From NCBI GenBank assembly GCA_948468465.1, contig CAOKJJ010000088.1, positions 1 through 19,257 of the forward strand: DNA of 19,257 nt, given 5' to 3'. Within the stretch, counting starts at the first letter, position 1, and every line of letters begins with the position of its first letter. This DNA is from an uncultured Eubacterium sp. GTDB lineage: Bacteria; Bacillota_A; Clostridia; Lachnospirales; Lachnospiraceae. The notes under the pieces were generated by a model. It was not told the DNA's origin and did not search any database. It saw only the letters and a list, made by a program, of their open reading frames with translations. Positions 1 to 7,858 of this stretch are shown one piece after another. Position numbers and translations under genes: made by a program.

Positions 1-16
1 GTGAGTTTGAGGTCAT
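1..16 (-). CDS. possible start of a further gene, cut by the window edge
   Basis: On the minus strand an ATG at 16-14 follows a run of G about four bases upstream, at about 20-27, which could act as a ribosome binding site. Only five codons lie in the window, so nothing can be said about function. If real, it would be a fourth gene about 90 bases behind the M29-like peptidase. No terminator is visible in the AT-rich gap 17-107, which fits read-through. The start could equally be chance. Confidence 0.22.
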
Positions 17-107
17 CTTTCCCCCCCTATTTTCTTTGAGTTTCGCAATTACCTAATTTTATACATTCATTTATTTTACATTTTATGATCTCATCATAGC
101 TATTTCT

Positions 108-1094
108 TTACACATAAATATGCGGCTCTAATACTGTGATTTTCCCCTGTTCCATAATCATCTGATTATCCACATAGATATCCGCCTGATACGCCACCAG
201 GTCAAAATGCCCGACTGCATCCTGTTCGCCGCCCAAAGCAATATTTCTGCCAAATCCAAGATGGAACGTACCGTACGCCGATTCATCTTCTATATAACAG
301 CATCCCCGGCAGCGTGCATACGTGTTCAGGCCTATGCCGAACTCGGACGCGGTAAACATCCTGGAATCCTCAAAGCAGCTGATGTAATCTTTTAACTTTC
401 TGCCGCTGTTATTATCTTCGATCCGTGTAATCCTGCCGCCGTTTAAAGCAATCTCTACCGGACGGTCCACGCTGCCGATATATCCCATGGAACCGTCCAG
501 TACGAACAATCCCTCTGTACGGTTTTCGACAATCGGCACATAGACTTCTACACTTGCAGACGACAAGCCTCTCCCATCCCTGCAGCATCCGTTGAAAAAT
601 CCTGCCCTGCGGCCTTTGACGCACAAATGCAGGTCGGTGCCAAGCCTGGTGTGAATGTCAATCCTGCTTGCCGACTGAAAATAATCCAGCATCGTCAATG
701 CCATAATTTTGCTTTTTACCGGATCCGCCCTTAAAAAATCAAAGGAGAGCATTGACTTACCATTATTTGTGCTAAGCGGCAGGGAAAGGAAGCGTTTTCG
801 ATGCGAGACTGCACGTTTCACTGCTTTTGTCGTAATCAGGGAATATTCTGTCGCTCCAATGACCGCGTCATAGGCATCAAAAGCCGTTTCCCGCTCATTA
901 AAATAAGCTCCCACATACATAGACAGCTCCTCTAACAGCAGCAAATCCACATCGTTTGTAATTTTTGCGGCAGCCTCCCTAAGCGCGTCCGTTTCTGCCC
1001 GATAGCGCCCGCTCGATACGATTAACAGACGTTCCCTGCCTCTTAGCCGTATCCAGTCACGAATAATAATTTCTGCGCCTTTTTGTATGTTCAT
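108..1094 (-). CDS. M29-like (AmpS/aminopeptidase T-type) metallopeptidase
   Basis: A predicted cytoplasmic 328-residue protein of the M29/AmpS class (COG2309), whose known members are metal-dependent aminopeptidases releasing N-terminal residues. The C-terminal half carries the family pattern: Glu251 in a FGIGLN segment, the acidic pair near 269-271 before GTFHLGFG with His278, and GHFD with His296 and Asp298; these match the two-metal site of the family. There is no signal peptide or membrane segment. It is shorter than typical members (about 370-410 residues), mostly in the N-terminal half, so it may be a divergent branch with another amide substrate. It starts 5 bases after the DUF979 stop with little ribosome binding site, suggesting translational coupling to the transporter pair. 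By context it would process what the DUF969/DUF979 proteins import; that is inference. Confidence 0.75.
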   Translation of the reverse strand: MNIQKGAEIIIRDWIRLRGRERLLIVSSGRYRAETDALREAAAKITNDVDLLLLEELSMYVGAYFNERETAFDAYDAVIGATEYSLITTKAVKRAVSHRKRFLSLPLSTNNGKSMLSFDFLRADPVKSKIMALTMLDYFQSASRIDIHTRLGTDLHLCVKGRRAGFFNGCCRDGRGLSSASVEVYVPIVENRTEGLFVLDGSMGYIGSVDRPVEIALNGGRITRIEDNNSGRKLKDYISCFEDSRMFTASEFGIGLNTYARCRGCCYIEDESAYGTFHLGFGRNIALGGEQDAVGHFDLVAYQADIYVDNQMIMEQGKITVLEPHIYV

Positions 1095-1099
1095 CTTAG

Positions 1100-2053
1100 T
1101 TATTTCAGCATAATCATCATCACAATCTGAACAATGATCATGACAATAGCAATCGGCACCTGGTTCTTAATGACACCAAACTGTTTTTTCATATCCAGCA
1201 GAGCCACAGGTACGGTATTAAAGTTCGCAGCCATAGGTGTACATAACGTACCGCAAAAGCCGCAGGTTAACGCAAGCATCCCGATCACCACCGGATTGGC
1301 TCCGTATGCAAGCACAAACGGCCCGCCTATCCCGACCGTCATAACCGTAATCGCCGCAAATGCGTTGCCCATAATCATCGTAAAGAGCATCATACCCAAT
1401 GCATACACAATAATCCCGGCGTTGACATTTCCGGCAGGAATAATACGCTCCACTAAAGAAGCCACCACATCTCCAACGCCAGCGGCCGTAAACACAGCTC
1501 CCAGACAGGCCAGCAGCATCGGCAGCATGGACAGCGGGCCAACCGTAGAAAGCATCCGCTCGGAATCATTCAATAATACAACCGGCGTATTCTTTTTATT
1601 AAAAATCATTAAAAATATCGCTGCCGCAAACACACCGATCGCAACACCATTTAACGCGCTAAGCCCGATCACATTCGTTGTCAGAGCCGCGCCTACCGCG
1701 AATACTCCAATACTGAGCGCCGGAATAAAAATCTTCATTCCAATTGCCTGAAACGCCGCCTGCGTATCCGCCTTCGAAGGCGCATCCGTCTTCCCTTTTT
1801 TTACTTTATGTAAAATAGCCGGAACACACATCACAAGCACAAGCACGCCGCTCAGCGCACTCGGCAGCCATCGTCCAAACGCAAGCAAAATGCCCAGCAC
1901 AAACCAAAACACAAACGTACCGATACGGCTTGGATTTTCTTTATCTTTTAAATTTTTCACTGCTGTATAGACGACCATAAATCCGATAAACATGTAAATG
2001 ATCTCCATCAGCTTATTGCTCATCGCTATTTCCGGGTCCATAAAAAAGCTCAT
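1100..2053 (-). CDS. DUF979 family membrane transport protein
   Basis: A polytopic membrane protein of 317 residues matching the DUF979 family by pattern, with hydrophobic segments along most of its length and a Gly/Ala-rich core with conserved-looking GMLALTCGFCGTLCTPMAANFN near the C-terminus. DUF979 proteins are normally encoded beside DUF969 and are thought to form a two-part transporter; public annotation links the pair to 5-oxoproline because of genes such as pyroglutamyl peptidase nearby. The start is set at the ATG at 2053, because GGAGG lies 8 bases before it; an in-frame TTG seven codons upstream would put this Shine-Dalgarno sequence inside the gene. It lies 17 bases after the DUF969 stop and 5 before the peptidase. 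The substrate is not visible in the sequence. Confidence 0.85.
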   Translation of the reverse strand: MSFFMDPEIAMSNKLMEIIYMFIGFMVVYTAVKNLKDKENPSRIGTFVFWFVLGILLAFGRWLPSALSGVLVLVMCVPAILHKVKKGKTDAPSKADTQAAFQAIGMKIFIPALSIGVFAVGAALTTNVIGLSALNGVAIGVFAAAIFLMIFNKKNTPVVLLNDSERMLSTVGPLSMLPMLLACLGAVFTAAGVGDVVASLVERIIPAGNVNAGIIVYALGMMLFTMIMGNAFAAITVMTVGIGGPFVLAYGANPVVIGMLALTCGFCGTLCTPMAANFNTVPVALLDMKKQFGVIKNQVPIAIVMIIVQIVMMIMLK

Positions 2054-2070
2054 CTTTTTTCCTCCAGACG

Positions 2071-2739
2071 TCAATAATATTTTTTCAATAAATACTTATC
2101 CTTCAAATAATAGAACACAATCGCAAGAACTGTAGCAATTATGCAGACCGGAATCTCTACCGCTGCCAGAGAACCAAGCTCTACCTCATAGCCAAGTCCC
2201 GCCAATGTATTCTGCACAAGAATCGCCCCGGAACCGCCGACAAACAGCACCTGTCCAAAAAACCAGGTTACATTTTCCATGCCCGCGGCCATTCCTTTTA
2301 ACTCCTCCAGATGATTTTCATGTACCTTTTTCCCCTGTGCCGTTACCGCTCCTTCCGCCATCGGCATAATGACCGGACGTACAAAACCAGCCACGCCGCC
2401 AAATCCGACATTGAACGCCGCAAACACCGCGCGCATCACACCGTAAATGCCGATCACAAGCCCGGACGTGGCGCCCTTAAACTTCCCTATTAAAGCCGCG
2501 GCAGCTTCCCTAAGCCCGTTTCGCTCCAAAGTCCCGGTTACGAACATAATAATGATGAAAATAGCCATACTCCGGTTTGCCATAAAATTGCTGCCAAGCG
2601 TTTCCAAAAACACAACCGGACTAAGACCCCCAACGATCGCTGTAACAACAGCAGCCGCCACGATAATCAGAATCGAATCCAGTTTCAGCGCAAAACCAGC
2701 AATTACAATGACAATTCCTAACAGTTTCAAATATTCCAT
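2071..2739 (-). CDS. DUF969 family membrane transport protein
   Basis: A 222-residue polytopic membrane protein of the DUF969 family, the usual partner of DUF979 in a putative permease. Hydrophobic segments begin right at the N-terminus (MEYLKLLGIVIVIAGFALKL), and a Gly-rich stretch around AFNVGFGGVAGFVRP is characteristic in appearance. The start is placed at the ATG at 2739, which follows AAGGTGGA at a normal distance; an upstream in-frame extension to 2808 is basic and polar and reads through this ribosome binding site, so I do not accept it. It is the first gene of the operon DUF969-DUF979-M29 peptidase, served by the promoter at 2904-2932 and preceded by a leader of roughly 160 bases containing a perfect dyad. 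Confidence 0.85.
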   Translation of the reverse strand: MEYLKLLGIVIVIAGFALKLDSILIIVAAAVVTAIVGGLSPVVFLETLGSNFMANRSMAIFIIIMFVTGTLERNGLREAAAALIGKFKGATSGLVIGIYGVMRAVFAAFNVGFGGVAGFVRPVIMPMAEGAVTAQGKKVHENHLEELKGMAAGMENVTWFFGQVLFVGGSGAILVQNTLAGLGYEVELGSLAAVEIPVCIIATVLAIVFYYLKDKYLLKKYY

Positions 2740-2863
2740 TTCCGCTCCACCTTTCTGTTTGCTTCTTTGTGCATTTTTATTAAATAACATACACAAAACC
2801 CTTATCATCAGGATATATCTGTATGTTAATAATGCCGGATTTAAATATCAGATACTATAATTG

Positions 2864-2880
2864 CACAATATTATATTGTG
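2864..2880. promoter_or_regulatory. perfect 7-3-7 dyad, candidate operator
   Basis: CACAATA, three bases, then TATTGTG form a perfect inverted repeat. It starts about 17 bases downstream of the predicted transcription start of the DUF969 operon, a typical place for a repressor to block elongation. It is AT-rich, so a weak RNA hairpin is less likely than a protein site. No regulator gene sits nearby to name a binder. Confidence 0.4.
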
Positions 2881-2903
2881 ATTTTACACAAAACGATATT
2901 TAA

Positions 2904-2932
2904 ATAATAATGTAAGATGGGCGAAATGTCAA
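2904..2932 (-). promoter_or_regulatory. sigma-A type promoter of the DUF969-DUF979-peptidase operon
   Basis: On the minus strand TTGACA (2932-2927), a 17-base spacer and TATTAT (2909-2904) form a near-consensus promoter. Transcription would begin near 2897 and run into the DUF969 gene after a leader of about 160 bases. Confidence 0.75.
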
Positions 2933-3013
2933 GATTTTATCAAAGAAGCAATTTTTAAAAATGACTTTGGCATAATGCAGGCCATGCAGAACATTATTGC
3001 CGCAATATAACGC

Positions 3014-3051
3014 AAAAAAGCACTGCATACCCTTCTATGCAGCGCTTTTTT
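3014..3051 (-). terminator. intrinsic terminator after the mgtC-like gene
   Basis: A 16-base left arm (3014-3029) and right arm (3036-3051) pair along their full length apart from one G-T type position, around a six-base loop. The outer part is A-rich on one side and T-rich on the other, so it can work in both directions. It lies about 50 bases after the mgtC-like stop and upstream of the DUF969 promoter, separating the two operons. Confidence 0.85.
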
Positions 3052-3104
3052 CATTTATTCCCCTGTTCCAGCCATTTGTTTCATCTCTCTTTTTATATTG
3101 TCTG

Positions 3105-3803
3105 TTAAAAAATCTGCCTGACCGTATAGACACCCGGCATTTTTTCAAGATAATAGACAACCTGGGCATTACTGCGGTCCTCCGGAAGTTTTAGGGAAAT
3201 GACCGCATTGTATACTCCGCCGTCCTTTGGTTCATTTAAGATCACATTGCCGACCTTTAATCCAAACGTCTCAGCGGCGGAGCGGATTTCCTGAAGGTTT
3301 CCCACCTCATGGAACTCGACGTAAACGCGCATCCACATATCATTGTGCGTAAAATGATCGGAAATACCGCGAAATTTCGTCACTACGACATAAACCGCTC
3401 CCGTGGCAAGGATGCCGCCCACATAAAACCCGATCCCGATCGCGAGGCCAATACACGCGGCTGCCCACAAGCCTGCCGCTGTCGTCAGTCCCCTGATCTT
3501 TGTATGCCCTTCAATCACAATGCTGCCAGCACCCAAAAAACCAATCCCGCTGACGACCTGTGCGCCCAGTCTGGCCGGATCTCCGGTATGAAACTCTTCA
3601 TACATATATTCTCCTGTCAGCATCACAAGCGCCGCGCTCATGCACACCAGCGAATAGGTGCGCATCCCAGCTGAACGGTTGGCCTTTCCCCGCTCAATGC
3701 CCAGGATTCCCCCACATAAAATAGAAAGGGAGAGCCGCAGGAAACCGGAAAAAATACGCATATTTTCTGCTTCACTGATCAGATTTAAAAACCACTGTCC
3801 CAT
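3105..3803 (-). CDS. MgtC/SapB family membrane protein
   Basis: A 232-residue protein of the MgtC/SapB family. Visible family hallmarks are GIERGKANRSAGMRTYSLV at 35-53, the QVVSGIGFLGAGSI motif at 82-95 and GLTTAAGLWAAACIGLAIG at 105-123; four to five membrane helices fill residues 15-145. A soluble C-terminal domain from about 155 to 232 resembles the ACT-like tail of long MgtC proteins. In pathogens MgtC affects Mg2+ and phosphate homeostasis and inhibits the F-type ATPase; most clostridial members are uncharacterised. AAGGGGGG lies before the ATG. The gene follows the ABC permease by 68 bases with no clear promoter of its own, so it probably ends the same operon, with a small hairpin in between that may lower its expression. 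A role in balancing Mg2+ or phosphate during use of a phosphodiester is a guess. Confidence 0.88.
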   Translation of the reverse strand: MGQWFLNLISEAENMRIFSGFLRLSLSILCGGILGIERGKANRSAGMRTYSLVCMSAALVMLTGEYMYEEFHTGDPARLGAQVVSGIGFLGAGSIVIEGHTKIRGLTTAAGLWAAACIGLAIGIGFYVGGILATGAVYVVVTKFRGISDHFTHNDMWMRVYVEFHEVGNLQEIRSAAETFGLKVGNVILNEPKDGGVYNAVISLKLPEDRSNAQVVYYLEKMPGVYTVRQIF

Positions 3804-3832
3804 GCGGACACCCCCCTTCTGTTTTTAATACT

Positions 3833-3853
3833 GCCTGTTTCACATGGACAGGC
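3833..3853 (-). other. small intergenic hairpin between permease and mgtC-like gene
   Basis: GCCTGT and ACAGGC form a six-base-pair stem with a nine-base loop. On the minus strand it is not followed by a T-tract, so it is at best a weak attenuator or mRNA-stabilising element within the operon. Confidence 0.35.
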
Positions 3854-3871
3854 TGTTTCGATTCAAAAAGG

Positions 3872-5611
3872 TTAGTTCCTTGCCACCCGTCTTTCCAGCC
3901 GTTTCTGCTTGATCTTCTTAATCTTGTCCATGCCGCTGCCCTGGCCGAAATACAATGCGACCGAAGATAAGATCATTAAAACAACCGTATAGACAAAGCT
4001 CATCGCCCTGGCATCCACCGATGCGGATTCATCGGACGCCGCTTTAATTACAATGCCAAGCGGCTGTAACAGCGGATGATACAGAAATACAGACATATCA
4101 TAATCCGACAGCAGTCCGTTAAAGTTTAGGATCACAACCGACATCACCATCGGAAAGATCACAGGAAGGATTACTTTACGCATCGTAGTAAACGCACCCG
4201 CGCCCATACACTTTGCCGCTTCCTCCAGGTCACCGTCCAGTGAGAAAAATGCCGCCTTGATCATCCGGTAGGAAAACGGCAGCTTAATCACCGTATAGCC
4301 TATTAATAAGATCACGGTCGTTCCTACAAGCACTTTGTTAAAGATCAGCGGATTTTTATCGCCATAAGCTACGGTAAGCCCTAACGCAATCAGTGTGCTC
4401 GGCAATAGCCAGGGAATCAGCACACCATATTCAAACAGCACATTCAGTTTGTTTTTAGACTTCTGCACAAACCGGACACAGATCACCGAAATTGCCGCCG
4501 CAAATACCGCAGCCAAAAGGGAATATACGATACTTACGATATATGGCTCGATCGCTTCCATCGAAGTAAACAGCTTCTTGTAGTTTTCCAGTGTAAAGGA
4601 AGATACAGTCAGCTCTCCGGTCTTGATCGTTAACGAATCACAGAAAGAATAGAGCACTACCAGCACGATCGGCACCGTATAGATCGCAAACATCACATAA
4701 GCTACGACATGCGCCAGCATATTCAGCGCCGGGTTTTGGATTTTTTGCTTCGTCAGCTTTGCCTTTGTCTTAGATACCGAAATATAGTTGCCGCCCTTTT
4801 CGATTTTACTGAAAACAGACAGCAGAATGATCGTCGCCACACCGAGGATAATCGCCAGAAACGCCGCTACCTCCCTCGAATACGTAGATCTGGAAAACGT
4901 AATGATCATCGGATTAATCGTCTGAAAATTCTCCCCGCCGATAATGACCGGAGCCGCCATAGCGCCAAGTCCGGTTAAAAACGTCAGGATCGTAATCGCA
5001 AAAAACGTAGGCTTTAATACTGGCATAACAATCTGAAATAAAATCGCCCCGCCCGAAGAACCCATATTCTTTGCCGCCTCGATCGTATGATAATCCAGGC
5101 TGTGGATCGCGTTTTTCAAAAACATCATATGATTTTGCGTACAGGCAAACGTCATAACAAACACGACAGCGCCATAACCTACAAACCAGGACGGATTCAT
5201 GTTCGGGAATACCTGCAGCAGAAGCCTGGTCAAAAGCCCTTTTTCCCCGTACACGTATTTATATCCGGATACAAGTACAACGCCGCCATAAACGAGCGAG
5301 CTCATATAGGCCAGCTTTAAAAACCTGGCGCCTTTGATCTCCCAGTATTCGGTAAACAGCACGCACAGCGTTCCTACAACATTGACCGTGACCACAAGCG
5401 TAACCGCGAGAACAAAGCTGTTCCAAAGGCTCTGCATCGCACGCCTGGAGGAAAACACCTTGCCAAATACCTCCGTAGACACCTTCCCGTCATGATAAAA
5501 TACATTTCCTAATAAGTATACCGCAGGATATACGATAAACGCAAGGATCATCCATGCAATGATTACTTTTAAGATGATGCCAGGTATGTTCATTTTTTGT
5601 TTTTCCTTCAT
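3872..5611 (-). CDS. ABC transporter permease, two fused transmembrane domains
   Basis: A 579-residue inner-membrane permease with two BPD_transp_1 (MetI-like) domains in one chain, as in the FbpB/AfuB iron, sugar-phosphate and 2-aminoethylphosphonate importers. Each half has its EAA loop that docks on the ATPase: IEAAKNMGSSGGAILFQIV near 177-195 and LEEAAKCMGAGAFTTMRKV near 462-480. A short basic linker rich in Lys at about 268-295 joins the halves. The ATG at 5611 is preferred because GGAGG lies 7 bases before it; an ATG two codons earlier abuts the Shine-Dalgarno. It follows the ATPase gene by 21 bases. Together with the lipoprotein and ATPase it forms a complete type I importer. Substrate cannot be read from the permease; the adjacent phosphodiesterase suggests a glycerophosphodiester or similar phosphorylated polyol. 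Confidence 0.9.
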   Translation of the reverse strand: MKEKQKMNIPGIILKVIIAWMILAFIVYPAVYLLGNVFYHDGKVSTEVFGKVFSSRRAMQSLWNSFVLAVTLVVTVNVVGTLCVLFTEYWEIKGARFLKLAYMSSLVYGGVVLVSGYKYVYGEKGLLTRLLLQVFPNMNPSWFVGYGAVVFVMTFACTQNHMMFLKNAIHSLDYHTIEAAKNMGSSGGAILFQIVMPVLKPTFFAITILTFLTGLGAMAAPVIIGGENFQTINPMIITFSRSTYSREVAAFLAIILGVATIILLSVFSKIEKGGNYISVSKTKAKLTKQKIQNPALNMLAHVVAYVMFAIYTVPIVLVVLYSFCDSLTIKTGELTVSSFTLENYKKLFTSMEAIEPYIVSIVYSLLAAVFAAAISVICVRFVQKSKNKLNVLFEYGVLIPWLLPSTLIALGLTVAYGDKNPLIFNKVLVGTTVILLIGYTVIKLPFSYRMIKAAFFSLDGDLEEAAKCMGAGAFTTMRKVILPVIFPMVMSVVILNFNGLLSDYDMSVFLYHPLLQPLGIVIKAASDESASVDARAMSFVYTVVLMILSSVALYFGQGSGMDKIKKIKQKRLERRVARN

Positions 5612-5632
5612 AACCATCCCTCCTTGCCGTTT

Positions 5633-6637
5633 TTAAAACTGCATAATATCTTTCGGATGCAGGTAAATCCGGATCTGCTGTCCCTGCCTAAAGGATGCCT
5701 CCGCATCATTCAGCTGAATCACCCGCAGTACCTCTTTACCGACCTTGACACGGTATTTTGTGATCAGGCCGTTGTAGTCATAATCCATGATCTCTCCTTT
5801 TAGCGCAACCCTGCCTTCCCCTGGAGCAAAATGGATCAGTTCCAACCGGATATACGCATGTTTTGCCGCATCCAGCCTGCCGCCTGCCTGCTTGTTGATC
5901 TCTTCGATCACTTCTTTGCCCAGCTTATTAATATCACCGATAAAATCACAGACAAATTCGGAACCGGAACGGTTATAGATCTCCTGCGGCGTCCCGACCT
6001 GCTCTACATAGCCATTGTTAAATACAGCGATCTTGTCCGATAACATCAGTGCCTCTTCCTGGTCATGCGTGACATACAACGTTGTAATCCCCAGATTCTT
6101 CTGCAGCTTCTTTAACTCTCCGCGCAGGCCGATACGCAGCTTTGCATCCAGATTGGAAAGCGGTTCGTCAAGACAGAGGATCTTTGGCTCTAATACAATC
6201 GCCCTGGCAAGCGCGACCCTCTGCTGCTGGCCGCCAGACAGCTCCGAGACATTCCGTGTAAGCTGCGAATCCTTGATCTCAATAACCTTTGCTACGTTTT
6301 TTACCTTCTGGTCAATCTCGCTTTTCGACATCTTTTTTACCTTTAGCCCAAAGGCAAGATTTTCATATACCGTCATCGTCGGGAAGAGCGCGTAACTTTG
6401 AAATACCATACCAATGCCCCTTTTTTCTACAGGCACCTCCAATATATTTTTCCCATCTACCAGTATCTCACCGCCGCTCGGATTTAAAAAACCAACAAGC
6501 GCACGCAGAGTCGTCGTCTTTCCGCATCCTGATGGCCCTAAAAACGTGAAAAATTCTCCGTCTGCGATCGTCAGGTTCAGATTTTCAATGGCTGTAAAAT
6601 CACCATACTTGATTTCTATATTTTTAAAATTAATCAT
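5633..6637 (-). CDS. ABC transporter ATP-binding protein (FbpC/UgpC/PotA type)
   Basis: The 334-residue ATPase of the importer. Numbered from the ATG at 6637: Walker A GPSGCGKTT at 34-42, Q-loop VFQSYALFP from about 78, signature LSGGQQQR at 133-140, Walker B ILCLDEP at 153-159, D-loop SNLDAK right after, and the H-loop histidine near 191 in YVTHDQEEA. The C-terminal part from about 245 is a TOBE-like regulatory domain, as in transporters of sugars, polyamines and iron. The start at MINFKN is chosen because GAGGT lies shortly upstream; a longer in-frame version (to 6664) would read through this site. It lies 36 bases after the binding-protein gene and 21 before the permease. All catalytic motifs are intact. 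Confidence 0.93.
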   Translation of the reverse strand: MINFKNIEIKYGDFTAIENLNLTIADGEFFTFLGPSGCGKTTTLRALVGFLNPSGGEILVDGKNILEVPVEKRGIGMVFQSYALFPTMTVYENLAFGLKVKKMSKSEIDQKVKNVAKVIEIKDSQLTRNVSELSGGQQQRVALARAIVLEPKILCLDEPLSNLDAKLRIGLRGELKKLQKNLGITTLYVTHDQEEALMLSDKIAVFNNGYVEQVGTPQEIYNRSGSEFVCDFIGDINKLGKEVIEEINKQAGGRLDAAKHAYIRLELIHFAPGEGRVALKGEIMDYDYNGLITKYRVKVGKEVLRVIQLNDAEASFRQGQQIRIYLHPKDIMQF

Positions 6638-6673
6638 ATGTGCTACCTCGTATTTTTTATCCAAGGCTGCTGC

Positions 6674-7765
6674 TTACATAAATTCCAGCTCTACCTTTTC
6701 TACCCACTGATCCAGGTTTTGTGCTACAAATTCCCAGTCAATGTCCTGCTGATGCACTTTCCCGACAAACTCCTTTACCGAATCCGCAGCTTTCTCAAAC
6801 GCTGCCTTCTGGCAAGGCACAGTGCCAAACTTCTCCATCCACGCTGTCTGCGCTTCGGCGGAACCGAACCAGTTTGCAAATTCAACCGCGCGGTCCTTGT
6901 TGTCACCGCCCTTTAAAATCGCGATCTGTTCTGTAACATATGGAACGCCGATTTCCGGAGACATGATCTCAAATTTGTACTCTCTTTGTTCTTCGTTCTG
7001 CAAAACACCGCTTCCCCACATCTCACAAATCGGATGACTGCCGTCGATGACCGCTCCTACATAGTCCTCGCCTTCCGCTTCCATATGGCCGTTCTGCACC
7101 CAGTTTTTCACAAACTCCCATCCTTCTTCAGAGATGCCGGCTTCACCGTCCGGATCCTGATAACGTACTAAAAGGCTTGCTAATATAGTCTTTCCAGTAC
7201 CGCCGCCAAAATTCAGGATCGTATACTTATCCTTCCATTTTTCATCGGTAAGGTCTGTATAATCCGCAGGATACTCGTCCAGATCTGCGTTCATAATATT
7301 AACAAGCGGCTGGATGACAAGCGGATAATAATAACCGTCCGCATCGCCCAGTGACAGATCCACTTCATCCTTCCACGCTGGCTCCCACGGTTCCAATGTG
7401 TCCTCTGCTTTCAATTTTTCATATTCCACGTTATTTAATCCAAACACAAGATCCGCCTGCACATTGTTTTTCTCTGACACGATCCGGTTGCCAAGGTCGC
7501 CGCCCTGGATCTGTACGACCTCCACATCAAACCCATTTTCTTTTGCATAGTCCTTCAGCCATGCATCCCTGCCATCGGAACCGGAATTTGTATAGATGAC
7601 AAGGGATGTGCCGCTGTCCTCTCCCTGCTGTGACTTCTCATTGTCCGTATTGTCTGTGTTGTCCGTATTGCTGTTGCCTGCGCCCCCATCTTTGCCTCCG
7701 CACGCGGATAACGTGACCATCATCACTACTGCAAGTCCTAATGCCAATATTTTCTTTCCTTTCAT
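6674..7765 (-). CDS. lipoprotein extracellular solute-binding protein of the ABC importer
   Basis: A 363-residue binding protein. The N-terminus has two early lysines, a hydrophobic stretch and the lipobox LSAC with the acylated Cys at position 22. It is followed by a Gly/Ser/Asn/Asp-rich flexible tether containing NTD-NTD-NTDN repeats (about 32-42), and the bilobal domain begins near LVIYTNSGSDG, a start typical of iron/sugar-phosphate/thiamine-class (AfuA/FbpA-like) proteins. No conserved tyrosine pair for iron is obvious, and the intracellular phosphodiesterase argues for an organic phosphate ligand; that is inference. A strong GAGGAGG lies before the ATG. The gap to the upstream enzyme gene (77 bases) is mostly a 17-base tandem repeat. 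It is normally the most highly expressed gene of such operons. Confidence 0.92.
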   Translation of the reverse strand: MKGKKILALGLAVVMMVTLSACGGKDGGAGNSNTDNTDNTDNEKSQQGEDSGTSLVIYTNSGSDGRDAWLKDYAKENGFDVEVVQIQGGDLGNRIVSEKNNVQADLVFGLNNVEYEKLKAEDTLEPWEPAWKDEVDLSLGDADGYYYPLVIQPLVNIMNADLDEYPADYTDLTDEKWKDKYTILNFGGGTGKTILASLLVRYQDPDGEAGISEEGWEFVKNWVQNGHMEAEGEDYVGAVIDGSHPICEMWGSGVLQNEEQREYKFEIMSPEIGVPYVTEQIAILKGGDNKDRAVEFANWFGSAEAQTAWMEKFGTVPCQKAAFEKAADSVKEFVGKVHQQDIDWEFVAQNLDQWVEKVELEFM

Positions 7766-7790
7766 ATACTTTCCTCCTCGTTTTCCTTTC

Positions 7791-7858
7791 TTTATTGTTG
7801 TTCCTTCTTTATTATTGTTCCTTCTTTATTATTGTTCCTTCTTTATTGTTGTTCCTTC
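7791..7858. repeat. four tandem 17-base repeats between gdpd-like and binding-protein genes
   Basis: Four head-to-tail copies (7791-7807, 7808-7824, 7825-7841, 7842-7858). On the coding strand the unit is GAAGGAACAACAATAAA, or with one base change in the two middle copies. The copy nearest the upstream gene encodes its last residues, Lys-Glu-Gln-Gln, and its stop codon; the other three are non-coding. Each unit has a GAAGGA that resembles a Shine-Dalgarno and a TAA. The near-identity of copies points to recent slippage expansion, and copy number may vary between strains and set the distance to the next gene. Confidence 0.9.

Noticed and set aside
1134..1751. Open frame of 205 residues on the plus strand
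   Set aside because: It is the complement of the DUF979 gene, has no ribosome binding site, and its composition (Ile/Thr/Ala/Pro) is what an antisense read of a membrane protein gives.
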